The translations under genes and the position numbers were made by a program. Source: CBDCFV01 sp965261795 (lineage in GTDB: Bacteria; Chloroflexota; Dehalococcoidia; Lucifugimonadales; UBA3495). Taken from it: 64,000 nt of DNA. Shown here piece by piece: positions 33,169 through 42,333 of this stretch. Within the stretch, counting starts at the first letter, position 1, and every line of letters starts with the position of its first letter. The notes below the pieces were generated by a model, which did not search any database, was not told the DNA's origin, and was given only the letters and a program-made list of their open reading frames with translations. The stretch lies in NCBI GenBank assembly GCA_965261795.1, contig OZ253476.1, forward strand, positions 1,302,001 to 1,366,000, given 5' to 3'.

Positions 33169-33717
33169 CTACCCAAACAACTCGTGCAGAGGCAGAGTCC
33201 AGCCTGGGACCACGTCCTGAATTTCAAGGACTTCATCACCCGTCAAAATGACAATATCCGATCTCGAACGGTACACGGTGACGGATTGCCGACGCGGGTC
33301 TACGACAATCACAGCCCTTGAGCCGGCATCGAGCCGGTCCATCGCCTTGCTGGCCACCGCCGTATACGGATCGTTCGGCGATGCTACTTCAACTGCCAAG
33401 TCCGGGGCGCCGGTCCAGTAACCTTGCACTTCTCCGGCTGCATTGATTCGTGCTTGAGACACAAAGGCCGCACCGGGAGCCCGCACGGTGTCCGGATCGG
33501 TCGCCAAGCGGAACCCGGTCTCTGCCGTCGTCACTTGGCCCAAGCTGTGTTGGTCGACGTGTACAGCCAGCCTTGACCCAACTCGCATATCGTAGAGGCC
33601 GTGCGTATATCCGGCGGGAGTCATTTTGACGAGATGTCCCTCGAAAAGCTCGTATCGGTAGCCATCATCCGGCATACGTAGGAGCTCATCGGCTGTAACC
33701 AGCTTGGTGGTGGTCAC
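33169..33717 (-). CDS. Uma2-family (DUF820) putative restriction endonuclease-like protein
   Basis: 182 residues. Uma2/DUF820 pattern: MTTTKLVTADELLRMPDDGYRYELFEGHLVKMTPAG, then APDLAVEVASPNDPYTAVASKAMDRLDAGSRAVIVVDPRRQSVTVYR, containing the PD-(D/E)XK-like Asp and Glu-x-x of the nuclease core (DLAVEV). Lys of the canonical motif (usually KxxxY) is at KAMDRLDAG. Role in the cell is not established. Its place between gltB and gltD is unexpected. Confidence 0.82.
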   Translation of the reverse strand: MTTTKLVTADELLRMPDDGYRYELFEGHLVKMTPAGYTHGLYDMRVGSRLAVHVDQHSLGQVTTAETGFRLATDPDTVRAPGAAFVSQARINAAGEVQGYWTGAPDLAVEVASPNDPYTAVASKAMDRLDAGSRAVIVVDPRRQSVTVYRSRSDIVILTGDEVLEIQDVVPGWTLPLHELFG

Positions 33718-33800
33718 CGTGGGGCCGTCCTATGCTGCATGTATTGGAGCCATACCAGTATATCCAATTGCCTGGTTATGGCAATTCTTGCAGAACTCTC

Positions 33801-36800
33801 CTAATTGCCGCCCGAAGTCGCCAGAGCAGCGCTCTCGGTCTCCCTGTTCTTCTCCTCCTCCAGCACCCTGCGGTAGTCCCTCGGCATTATTTTCTTGAAC
33901 AGAGGCAACGCCTTGCTCCAGTCTTCCAAGACCTTTCGGGCCGGCATACTGCCGGTATGCTCGGCGTGTTCCTCGATCAGACTCTTCAAGGTAGCGATGT
34001 CTTCAGGGTCTTGGACCGGCTCCAAGTCCGCCATCCCATCGTTGAACCTGATGGAAAAGTCGCCATCCCCGTCGTAAACGAAAGCTATTCCGCCGCTCAT
34101 TCCTGCGGCGAAGTTCCGGCCGGTCTGTCCCAGGACCACCACTACGCCGCCGGTCATATACTCGCACCCGTGGTCGCCCACACCCTCCACCACCGCGTGA
34201 ACTCCGCTGTTGCGGACGCAAAACCGTTCTCCGGCCATGCCATTGATAAATGCCTTGCCGCCCGTAGCCCCGTACATGGCCACGTTGCCGATAATGATGT
34301 TTTCTTCCGGAACGAAGGTAGCCTTGGGGTCCGGGCAAACAACTATCCGGCCACCGGACATTCCTTTGCCCATGTAGTCGTTGGTGTCCCCATCCAAGTG
34401 TATGCTGACTCCCTTGGCCAGGAAGGCGCCGAAGCTCTGCCCGGCAGACCCGGAGAAGTTGATCCTGATTGAATCGCCCGGCAGGCCGTCCTCTCCGTAC
34501 GCCTTGGCAATTTTGCCGCTGAGCATTGCGCCCACGGTCCTGTTGGAGTTGCGTATGGGCAATTTGATCTCCACCGGCTCCCGGCGCTCCAAGGCCGGCT
34601 CCGACAGCGCGATCAACTGGTGGTCCAGGGCATGTTCCAGCCCGTGGTCCTGGTCTTCACTGCAATAAACGTTCTCGCCCGGAGTAGTTGGCTCCTGGCG
34701 ATAAAGCATTCGAGATAAGTCCAGCCCTTGGGCCTTCCAATGTTCGATGGCCCTGCGAGCGTCCAGAACGTCTACCCGGCCAATCATTTCATTCACCGTG
34801 CGGAAGCCCAGTTGCGCCATGACCTCCCGCATTTCTTCGGCCACGAAAGTAAAGTAGTTGACCAGATGCTCGGGCTCTCCGGCAAACTTCTTGCGCAGCT
34901 CGGGGTCCTGCGTCGCAATGCCCACCGAGCATGTGTTCATGTGGCATTTCCGCAACATGATGCAGCCGCTGACCACCAGCGCAGACGTGGCGAAGCCGAA
35001 CTCCTCCGCTCCCAGGATGGCCGCTATCGCTGCGTCGCGGCCGGTCTTCAATTGCCCGTCGGTCTGCACCGCGATGCGGCTGCGCAACCCGTTAGCTACC
35101 AGCACCTGTTGAGTTTCGGCGATTCCCAACTCCCAAGGCAGGCCGGCGTACTTGATTGACGACTCGGGCGAAGCGCCGGTGCCGCCGTCGTGCCCGCTTA
35201 TCAGCACCACGTCTCCGTGGCCCTTGGCTACACCGGCCGCCACGGTTCCAACCCCCACTTCCGCCACCAGCTTCACGTGAACGCGGGCGTCGGGGTTGAT
35301 GTTCTTCAAGTCATGTATCAGTTGGGCAAGGTCCTCAATGGAATATATGTCGTGATGCGGCGGAGGCGAGATTAGCTCCACACCGGGAGTGGTGCGGCGC
35401 ACCCACCCGATGTACTCGTCAACCTTGTGCCCAGGCAGTTGCCCACCCTCGCCGGGCTTCGACCCTTGGGCCATCTTGATTTGCAGGTCGGTGGCGTTAA
35501 TCAGGTAGTTGGGGGTAACTCCGAACCGCCCCGACGCCACCTGCTTGATGGAGCTGCTGCGGTCGTCGCCGTTGTCGTCCAGCGTATACCTGTGGTAGTC
35601 CTCGCCTCCCTCGCCCGTGTTGCTCCGCGCGCCTATGCGGTTCATGGCTATAGCCATGGTCTCGTGGGCCTCACGGCTGATAGACCCGAGCGAAGCCGCC
35701 CCGGTGGCAAATCGTTTCACGATCTCCGATGCCGGTTCCACTTCGTCCAATGGCGCCGGCGTCCTGTCCTGTTTGAACTGCAGAAGGCCGCGCAATGTGG
35801 AGATTTTACGGCTCTGGTCGTTGCTGAGTTTGGCGAACTCCTGGTACACCTGCCAGTTGTTGGTGCGAGCGGCGTGTTGCAGCTTGGCGATGGTGTCGGG
35901 GTTCCATTGATGGTGCTCCTCTCCCCTGCGCCACTGGTAGGACCCGCCCATGGGCAGGTCCCGGTTTGCCGGTACGTCGGCCAGTTCGAAAGCCGAGCGA
36001 TGCCGTTGAAGAGTTTCACGCCGAATGGCGTCCAGCCCTATACCCCCCACCCTCGAGGGGGTCAAAGAGAAATAGTCGTCGATCAGGTCCTGGTTAAGAC
36101 CCACAGCCTCAAAAATCTGTGCACCCCGGTAGCTCTGCACCGCCGATATGCCCATTTTGGACATAACCTTCAGGACGCCTTTCTCGTTGGCCTTTATGAA
36201 ATTCTTTACCGCGTAGTCCGCCGTGTGGCCATTCAACTGACCCGCTTGGACCATCGTTCGCACGGTCTCGAGGGCCAAGTAAGGATTGATTGCGCCCGCG
36301 CCGTATCCGATCAGTAATGCGAAGTGGTGGACCTCCCTGGCTTCGCCAGTCTCGACAACCAGACCCACCTTGGTGCGGATGCCTTCCCGGATCAGGCGAT
36401 GATGCACCGCGCCGGTCGCCAGCAGGCTGGGGATCGGCGCAGCGTTGGGGCCGACGCCCCGGTCCGAGAGCACCATTATGGAGCAACCGTCGGCTACAGC
36501 TTCGGATGCTTGCTTCCGCAGGCTTTCAATGGAGTCTCTCAGGGAATCATCGCCGCCATGAGGGTCGAACAGCATCGGCAGTGTCACGCTCCGAAGCCCG
36601 TCTTGCTCCAACCCTTTGATTTTGGACAGGTCTACGTCGTCGATTATCGGAGATTCCAGTCTCAACTGCCGGCAATGGAGCGGGGTCTCATCGAACAAGT
36701 TCTGTTCGCTGCCTATAAACGTCACCAAGGAAGTAACCAACTCTTCCCTTATGGCGTCCAGCGGCGGATTCGTGACCTGCGCGAATAGCTGTTTGAAGTA

Positions 36801-38363
36801 GTTGAAAAGCAACTGGTTCTGGTCCGATAGCACAGCTAACGGGGCATCATTCCCCATGGACCCAACGGCTTCGTACCCGTTCTCCGCCATGGGAGTAGTC
36901 AATAACCGTAGCTCTTCCACGTTATAGCCGAAGGCCTGCTGCAACCGGTTAAGTTCTTCTGCCGGGATTGGGTCGGCTGGCTGAGATGAAGAAACATCGT
37001 CCAAGCTGACTTTGTTTTCCGACAACCACTCTCCGTAAGGGTGCCGCGAGGCGAGGGTGTTCTTCAGCTCTTCGTCGCCGATGATGCGGCCCTCGCCCAA
37101 ACTCACCAGGAACATGCGCCCTGGCTGAAGCCGGCCTTTGAACCTGACGTCCTCCGGTGGGACGTCCAAGACGCCGGTCTCAGAAGCCATGACCAGCTTG
37201 TCGTCCTTGGTCACCAAGTACCTGAAAGGCCGCAGGCCGTTGCGGTCCAACAGCGCGCAGATGCTGCGTCCGTTGGAGGAAACAATCATCGCCGGCCCGT
37301 CCCAAGGCTCCATCAACGCCGAGTGATACTCGTAGAAGTCCTTTTTCTCCTGCGGCATCGTCTCGTGCTGGTTCCACGCCTCCGGTATCAACATGAGCAT
37401 AGCATGGTCCAGGTCGCGCCCGGTCATCAACAGGAGCTCCAGGGCGTTGTCGAAACTCGCGGTGTCGCTGTCACCCGGCGTCATAATCGGCGGTATCTTG
37501 GCCATGTCACTGCCGAACAGCGGAGACTGGAACTGGGCCTCCCGCGCGCGCATCCAAGTAAGGTTGCCGCGAAGGGTATTTATCTCCCCGTTGTGGGCCA
37601 GGTACCGGTACGGATGGGCCAGCCGCCAGTGCCCCAGGGTGTTGGTGCTGAACCTGGAGTGCACCAACGCAAACGCCGATTCGACGGCCTCATCGCTCAG
37701 GTCCAGATAAAAATCGGCGATCTGGTGGGCCATTAGCAGGCCCTTGTACACCACCGTGTTGCAGGACATGCTGCAAACGTAAAAGTAATCGGCCTCTTCT
37801 TCCGTAAGTTGGCATTCCTTTAACGTATGCTCGATGACCTTGCGGACTACGTACAGCTTTCGCTCCAGTTGGGCAGCGTCCATGTCATGGGAGCCGCGCC
37901 CCATGAACACCTGCGCTATGTGCGGGCGTACGGCACGGGCGTCGCGGCCCACCTTGGAGTCATCCAACGGAACGTCGCGCCAGCCGAGCAACTCCAGCCC
38001 TTCGTCCTGGATAATCCGGGAAATATGGTCCTGCACCTTTTGCTTCGCGGCAGGCTGGGGAGGCATGAACACCATGCCCACACCGTATTCGCCTTCCTGT
38101 GGAAGCTCCAAGCCCAACGAGCGGCATTCGCGCCGGAAAAACTCGTGGGGCGTCTGTATCAGAATCCCCGCTCCGTCCCCGGTCTCCGGGTCGCGCCCGC
38201 AAGCGCCCCGGTGTCCGAGGTTGATCAAGACCTCAAACCCCTCTTCAATGATCCCGTGAGACTTTTGGCCCTTTATATTGGCGACAACGCCGACGCCGCA
38301 ACTATCGTGTTCCGTTTCCGGTGAATAAAGTCCCCATCGGGCCAAGTCTTTTAGCGGATTCAT
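33801..38363 (-). CDS. gltB: Glutamate synthase large subunit
   Basis: Glutamine amidotransferase/synthase subunit, 1520 residues, normal length. The N-terminal class II amidotransferase nucleophile is the Cys in EHDSCGVGVVANIKG, preceded by a short propeptide-like stretch. Central FMN domain: VELISPPPHHDIYSIEDLAQLIHDLK and VLISGHDGGTGASPESSIKYAGLPWELG. The [3Fe-4S] Cys ligands are in CIMLRKCHMNTCSVGIATQ. The C-terminal beta-helix contains repeated GSAGQSFGAFLAKG and GGRIVV elements. Works with GltD to assimilate ammonia. Confidence 0.96.
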   Translation of the reverse strand: MNPLKDLARWGLYSPETEHDSCGVGVVANIKGQKSHGIIEEGFEVLINLGHRGACGRDPETGDGAGILIQTPHEFFRRECRSLGLELPQEGEYGVGMVFMPPQPAAKQKVQDHISRIIQDEGLELLGWRDVPLDDSKVGRDARAVRPHIAQVFMGRGSHDMDAAQLERKLYVVRKVIEHTLKECQLTEEEADYFYVCSMSCNTVVYKGLLMAHQIADFYLDLSDEAVESAFALVHSRFSTNTLGHWRLAHPYRYLAHNGEINTLRGNLTWMRAREAQFQSPLFGSDMAKIPPIMTPGDSDTASFDNALELLLMTGRDLDHAMLMLIPEAWNQHETMPQEKKDFYEYHSALMEPWDGPAMIVSSNGRSICALLDRNGLRPFRYLVTKDDKLVMASETGVLDVPPEDVRFKGRLQPGRMFLVSLGEGRIIGDEELKNTLASRHPYGEWLSENKVSLDDVSSSQPADPIPAEELNRLQQAFGYNVEELRLLTTPMAENGYEAVGSMGNDAPLAVLSDQNQLLFNYFKQLFAQVTNPPLDAIREELVTSLVTFIGSEQNLFDETPLHCRQLRLESPIIDDVDLSKIKGLEQDGLRSVTLPMLFDPHGGDDSLRDSIESLRKQASEAVADGCSIMVLSDRGVGPNAAPIPSLLATGAVHHRLIREGIRTKVGLVVETGEAREVHHFALLIGYGAGAINPYLALETVRTMVQAGQLNGHTADYAVKNFIKANEKGVLKVMSKMGISAVQSYRGAQIFEAVGLNQDLIDDYFSLTPSRVGGIGLDAIRRETLQRHRSAFELADVPANRDLPMGGSYQWRRGEEHHQWNPDTIAKLQHAARTNNWQVYQEFAKLSNDQSRKISTLRGLLQFKQDRTPAPLDEVEPASEIVKRFATGAASLGSISREAHETMAIAMNRIGARSNTGEGGEDYHRYTLDDNGDDRSSSIKQVASGRFGVTPNYLINATDLQIKMAQGSKPGEGGQLPGHKVDEYIGWVRRTTPGVELISPPPHHDIYSIEDLAQLIHDLKNINPDARVHVKLVAEVGVGTVAAGVAKGHGDVVLISGHDGGTGASPESSIKYAGLPWELGIAETQQVLVANGLRSRIAVQTDGQLKTGRDAAIAAILGAEEFGFATSALVVSGCIMLRKCHMNTCSVGIATQDPELRKKFAGEPEHLVNYFTFVAEEMREVMAQLGFRTVNEMIGRVDVLDARRAIEHWKAQGLDLSRMLYRQEPTTPGENVYCSEDQDHGLEHALDHQLIALSEPALERREPVEIKLPIRNSNRTVGAMLSGKIAKAYGEDGLPGDSIRINFSGSAGQSFGAFLAKGVSIHLDGDTNDYMGKGMSGGRIVVCPDPKATFVPEENIIIGNVAMYGATGGKAFINGMAGERFCVRNSGVHAVVEGVGDHGCEYMTGGVVVVLGQTGRNFAAGMSGGIAFVYDGDGDFSIRFNDGMADLEPVQDPEDIATLKSLIEEHAEHTGSMPARKVLEDWSKALPLFKKIMPRDYRRVLEEEKNRETESAALATSGGN

Positions 38364-38595
38364 GCAACGATACCTTGATCGCCAGATTGAAACGGGAATA
38401 GGGATTGACCATTAATCATCTGCCTATATCCCGGCGATTCGGGAAATAGGAAAACCCTCCTGTCTAAGCAGGCCCGGTTAATTTGTTAAATATATCACAA
38501 TATTCGACGTACACAAACTTTTACGAGGAAGCGGCAAGGCAATCGTATTTTAACTATCAGTGTACCAGACAGGCCAAATCTGCCGTAAAACCTTC

Positions 38596-38687
38596 CGTCA
38601 TTCCCGCGGGCGGGAATCCACACTGTCTCCCATAGGCAAATTTACCCTTTCCAACGACTATGGATTCCCGTTTCCACGGGAATGACG
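38596..38687. repeat. Inverted pair of REP-like palindromes in the gltB-rsfS gap
   Basis: 38596-38619 (CGTCATTCCCGC...GCGGGAATCC) and 38663-38687 (GATTCCCG...CGGGAATGACG) are the same repeat in opposite orientations, a REPIN/BIME-like arrangement. The remaining 38364-38813 shows no gene; 38470-38520 is AT-rich upstream of gltB. Confidence 0.7.
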
Positions 38688-38813
38688 CCTGCCCCCGTGA
38701 AGACGGGGGATTAAATGGGCTGCCAAACTTTATAACGCGATTGCCCTGGAGGAAGCGGGATTCACCAGGACAACTGAATGGTGCTCCGCGAGATACCGGA
38801 ACGGTTCTCGTCG

Positions 38814-38843
38814 TTGACCACAACCAAGCCAAGGCACTATACT
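38814..38843 (+). promoter_or_regulatory. Sigma70-type promoter for rsfS
   Basis: TTGACC (38814-38819), 18-base spacer, TATACT (38838-38843). About 40 bases before the proposed start, followed by the ribosome site AAGGAG at 38870. Confidence 0.7.
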
Positions 38844-38883
38844 GAATCTACAGCTTTAATAATCATTATAAGGAGTTGACAGA

Positions 38884-39228
38884 CTGAATTCGACGGAAAT
38901 AGCCCAGTTTGTGGTTGACTTGGCCTCGGACAAGCTGGCCGAAGACATCGTAATGTTGGACCTTCGCCCGGTGGCTTACTTCGCCGACTATTTCGTCATC
39001 ATGTCCGCTGACTCTTCCAGACAGATCGAAGCGTTGGAAGAGGACATCAGCCGGGCCCTCAAAGAGGCCAACGTCCGCCCCTTTCACCGGGAAGGCACCG
39101 CCGCGTCAGGCTGGGTGTTGTTGGACTTCAGCGACGTCGTGATCCATATCCTTGGCTCGGAGCAACGCGAGTTTTACAGGCTGGAAAACCTGTGGTTCCG
39201 CGCGCCCCAAGTGGTCAGGGTTCTGTAA
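38884..39228 (+). CDS. rsfS: Ribosomal silencing factor RsfS, apparent CTG start
   Basis: Binds L14 and blocks subunit joining under starvation. 114 residues if begun at CTG 38884. DLASDKLAEDIVMLDLRPVAYFADYFVIMSADSSRQIEAL and GWVLLDFSDVVIHIL are the DUF143 signature. No ATG, GTG or TTG lies in frame near the ribosome site AAGGAG (38870-38875); the first is GTG 38911, which would delete the first helix. CTG is 8 bases from AAGGAG and yields MNSTEIAQFVVDLASDKL, matching the family's N-terminus. CTG initiation is therefore the best reading. Converges with ndk with a 14-base overlap. Confidence 0.85.
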   Translation: MNSTEIAQFVVDLASDKLAEDIVMLDLRPVAYFADYFVIMSADSSRQIEALEEDISRALKEANVRPFHREGTAASGWVLLDFSDVVIHILGSEQREFYRLENLWFRAPQVVRVL

Positions 39229-39667
39229 TCCAAGGGTCGTTGTTCCTGTTGTAGTCCAATATCTCGCCTTCCTCGAAGAACAACGCCACCTCTCGCTGGG
39301 CTGACTCCGGGCTGTCCGAGCCGTGTACCAGGTTCCGCCCGATGTTCACCCCCAAATCGCCCCGGATGGTTCCCGGCGCCGCGTTCTTGGGGTTGGTCTG
39401 CCCCATGGTGCCGCGAACAATCTCAACCGCGTCGTCGGCTTCCCATACCATCGCAACCAGCGGGGAAGAAGTAATAAAGTCTACCAACCCTTGGAAGAAT
39501 GGCCTGCCTTCGTGTTCGCCATAATGCCGGTGCGCCAGCGCCTCGTCCACCAGCATCATCTTCAGCGCCACCAGCTTTATTCCCCGCCGTTCCAGTCTCG
39601 ATACAATCTCCCCCACCATGCCCCGTTGCACCCCGTCCGGCTTTACCAGGACCAATGTCCGTTCCAT
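39215..39667 (-). CDS. ndk: Nucleoside diphosphate kinase
   Basis: Balances NTP pools by ping-pong phosphotransfer. 150 residues. MERTLVLVKPDGVQRGMVGEIVSRLERRGIKLV is the N-terminus, and NLVHGSDSPESAQREVALFF contains the phospho-accepting His. PGTIRGDLG is the nucleotide-binding segment. Length fits. It is the last gene of the run thiL-tsaE-tsaB-ndk on this strand, 12 bases after tsaB; the 3' end overlaps rsfS tail-to-tail. Confidence 0.96.
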   Translation of the reverse strand: MERTLVLVKPDGVQRGMVGEIVSRLERRGIKLVALKMMLVDEALAHRHYGEHEGRPFFQGLVDFITSSPLVAMVWEADDAVEIVRGTMGQTNPKNAAPGTIRGDLGVNIGRNLVHGSDSPESAQREVALFFEEGEILDYNRNNDPWITEP

Positions 39668-39679
39668 TCACACCTTCCA

Positions 39680-40399
39680 TCAAACGCTAGAGTTGCTCCT
39701 CGGTCGCGAAGACCCTTGTGGTGTCCGGTCCCGTTGCTTCCGAACGCCGATGCTGGGCATCCGAAGGTAATAGGGTTGTAGTCCACCCAAGTCGTCCGAG
39801 TCACCGGCATCAAGTCGCCTCCGCGCCAAAACAGCCAAGGAACCAAGCCGCGTAGCCGGCGACGGCTCCACCATTAACAAGGCCTTATCCCCCAACCGGT
39901 CCTTGATTACCTCTTCCCTGCTCCTCACGCCCTCCCCGCAGAATACCGTCAGCTCCTTAACGTCATCCAATATGTTCTCCGGGGCGCTGATCATATCGTC
40001 CCGGATGCGCTTCCCGTCCGGCCCAAACAATGCCGACGCCACTTCACCCCTGCCGGCGTCCAACAACGCGCAAACCTCCAATCCGGTACCCCGATACGGA
40101 AACGCCTCCAAGTCCAGGGTGCCCACGCCAAAAATTGGCAGGCCTCCAATCAAGGCCAGCCCCTTGGCCGCGCTCAAGCCCACGCGCAGCGCGCTGAACC
40201 CGCCGGGCCCCAAGGCCACCGCCACGGCGTCCAATTGGGACACAGCAACGTCGCGTTCTTTCAAGGCCTGGCTGACCGCGGGCATAAGCTCCCGGCTGTG
40301 GTTCACCACCGAGTACCAAGCCCGAACGGACACCACCCTGCTTTCATCTGCGAGGGCAATTCCGGCATAACGAGTAGAAGTGTCGATGGCTAGAAGCAT
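39680..40399 (-). CDS. tsaB: tRNA threonylcarbamoyladenosine biosynthesis protein TsaB
   Basis: Scaffold partner of TsaD in the t6A37 tRNA modification. 239 residues, ASKHA fold. MLLAIDTSTRYAGIALADE, LGPGGFSALRVGLSAAKGLAL and VCALLDAGRGEVASALF are the family motifs. Its ATG follows directly the tsaE stop (40399/40400), so tsaE and tsaB are coupled. The zinc/metal residues of TsaD are absent, as expected. Confidence 0.92.
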   Translation of the reverse strand: MLLAIDTSTRYAGIALADESRVVSVRAWYSVVNHSRELMPAVSQALKERDVAVSQLDAVAVALGPGGFSALRVGLSAAKGLALIGGLPIFGVGTLDLEAFPYRGTGLEVCALLDAGRGEVASALFGPDGKRIRDDMISAPENILDDVKELTVFCGEGVRSREEVIKDRLGDKALLMVEPSPATRLGSLAVLARRRLDAGDSDDLGGLQPYYLRMPSIGVRKQRDRTPQGSSRPRSNSSV

Positions 40400-40924
40400 C
40401 TAAGACTCAGTCTCCGTCACAGCGTCGGATTCCGTCACAGCGTCGGATATTGACCGACCGTCGGCCACGTGGCTCAAGACCGGTTCGAAACGGTCGGGCC
40501 AATCGCTGAATTCCAGCATCCGATTGTCGCCCCTGCCAACATGGTCCAAGAATACCCAAAGGGACTCCTCCGGGAATATGTCCGGCGCCCGGTCGGCCCA
40601 CTCCACCACACAGACATCTTCGCCGAAAAGCTGCTCATCCAACCCCAGGTCCCAAGCTTCTAGCGGCGCGTCGATGCGGTACAGGTCCAAGTGGAACAAT
40701 CGCAACCTCCCTTCGTATTGGGTCGTCAAAACGAAGGTTGGACTCCTGACATAACCGGACACTCCGAGGCCTTCGGCGATGCCCTGAGTGAGGCAGGTCT
40801 TGCCTGCTCCCAAAGGACCAACCAACAGGAAAACATCGCCCGCACGGGCCGACTCTCCGATGGAACGTCCGATATCGCGCGTTTGCTGCGGGCCGTTGCT
40901 CAGGATGCGGGTGTTGAACGTCAT
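40400..40924 (-). CDS. tsaE: tRNA threonylcarbamoyladenosine biosynthesis ATPase TsaE
   Basis: ATPase of the t6A complex. 174 residues. P-loop LLVGPLGAGKTCLTQGIAEGLG, switch-like SPTFVLTTQYEG and LFHLDLYRIDAPLEAWDLGLDE, and VVEWADRAPD. The family is normally near 150-160 residues; the last twelve come from an 18-bp tandem duplication (SDAVTE twice, 40413-40448). It lies 3 bases from thiL and abuts tsaB. Confidence 0.92.
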   Translation of the reverse strand: MTFNTRILSNGPQQTRDIGRSIGESARAGDVFLLVGPLGAGKTCLTQGIAEGLGVSGYVRSPTFVLTTQYEGRLRLFHLDLYRIDAPLEAWDLGLDEQLFGEDVCVVEWADRAPDIFPEESLWVFLDHVGRGDNRMLEFSDWPDRFEPVLSHVADGRSISDAVTESDAVTETES

Positions 40925-40927
40925 AGC

Positions 40928-41965
40928 CTACCGGTAATGGTCCCAGCCGCCTTTGGCAGCCGGGACTTCAGACCCCGTCTCGTCTACAATCGACACCCGC
41001 CCCGGCTCCCCCGCCAGCAACTCCCCTATCACTGCGGATCCGTCGGACAACCGCGGCATCACTTCGCCCATGACGCTTGGGGAGGCAGTGAAAAGCAGCA
41101 GATAGTCCTCCCCTCCGTGCAGTGCCAATCCCAAGTAGTCGTTGGGGTAGGCTTCTTTAAGGTAGGGATGGACCGGTATCCGTTCCGCATTCAGCCGCGC
41201 CGACAGGCCGCTGGCGCGGCAAAGCTTGCCCAGATCGTCCGCAAGGCCGTCGCTAACGTCCATGGCCGTCCGCACTCCGGCGTCGACCAATATCCGTCCT
41301 TCCTTCACCGCCGGTTCAGGTCTGCGGTGCTGATGCCGCAGGTACTCCACCGCCTCCCTTGACGCCGAGGGATTCCGGCTTGACCGGCCTTCTTCGGTAT
41401 TGTCTCCCAGCATCAATCGCAACCCTCCGCCGGAGCCACCCAAATATCCCGTCACACCAACCAGGTCTCCGGGCCGGCCGTTAGTGCGAAGCATCGGGCT
41501 TCCCCCGTGGACGCCGGTCAAGCCGACGGTAATAAACACTACCGGCGAGCGGACCATGTCCCCCCCGATTATCGCCGCGCCGCACTTGTTGCCCATCTCC
41601 AGCATACCGCGGTAAAGCTCCTCCAAGTCCCCGACTTCCGTTTCCGGCGGAAGTCCCAACGTAACGAGCGCATAGGCTGGCAGGCCACCCATCGCGGCGA
41701 CGTCGCTGACGTTGGACGCAATGCACTTCCACCCCAGGTCCCGCCAGGGCGTCGTAACGCGAGTGAAGTGAACGCCCTCAACCACCGTGTCGGTGGTAAA
41801 AAGCTCCACGCAGCCGGAGGTCCGCCATGCCGCCGTATCGTCCCCGGTATCCACCATTAACTCAACCGGAAACTCCGAAGACAAAGTTGCCACGTCCCGC
41901 TGCTCCACCACCATGCGGTTCAGCAGGTCTATCACGCCAAATTCGCCCAACTCTTGAATCTGCAT
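40928..41965 (-). CDS. thiL: Thiamine-monophosphate kinase
   Basis: Phosphorylates TMP to thiamine diphosphate. 345 residues, PurM-like fold. Motifs: ELMVDTGDDTAAWR, LFTTDTVVEGVHFTR, ASNVSDVAAMGGLPAYALVTLGLPP, IIGGDMVRSPVVFITVGLTG and TAMDVSDGLADDLGKL, with ALHGGEDYLLLFT near the end. All metal Asp positions are present. Leads the thiL-tsaE-tsaB-ndk string. Confidence 0.93.
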   Translation of the reverse strand: MQIQELGEFGVIDLLNRMVVEQRDVATLSSEFPVELMVDTGDDTAAWRTSGCVELFTTDTVVEGVHFTRVTTPWRDLGWKCIASNVSDVAAMGGLPAYALVTLGLPPETEVGDLEELYRGMLEMGNKCGAAIIGGDMVRSPVVFITVGLTGVHGGSPMLRTNGRPGDLVGVTGYLGGSGGGLRLMLGDNTEEGRSSRNPSASREAVEYLRHQHRRPEPAVKEGRILVDAGVRTAMDVSDGLADDLGKLCRASGLSARLNAERIPVHPYLKEAYPNDYLGLALHGGEDYLLLFTASPSVMGEVMPRLSDGSAVIGELLAGEPGRVSIVDETGSEVPAAKGGWDHYR

Positions 41966-42084
41966 AACGGGGAAGATTATATCCTGCGCTTGGAACCGTG
42001 CTCAAGCGGCGGCCCAGACGTCAAGCCATAGCAAAGTCCGCCGTTCAGGGCCTTTTCATTTTCCGGGTTGGGTTAAATAGGTAC

Positions 42085-42180
42085 CGTCTTTCCCGCGAAA
42101 GCGGGAATCCACATCACCGCGGCCTATGGCAACTTTCCCGTGGCAAGACTATATAGATTCCCGCCTGCGCGGGAATGACG
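42085..42180. repeat. Inverted pair of REP-like palindromes before the Uma2 gene
   Basis: 42085-42110 (CGTCTTTCCCGC...GCGGGAATCC) and 42156-42180 (GATTCCCGCC...GGGAATGACG) are opposite copies of the repeat also found near 14931, 18883, 38596 and 38663. The rest of 41966-42333 has no evident gene or RNA. Confidence 0.72.
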
Positions 42181-42333
42181 AGAGAATGAAAAGGCTCTGT
42201 CCGCCGTTGGCGACGCCTTTATCCCCGGACTAGGCGCCGTTATAATCCACCGAAATCCGCCGGAGGCGGACCCGGCTGATTCTCAACTCAACCACCCGTC
42301 AACGCTCCGTCAACGCTGCCCGCGAGGCTAGAC

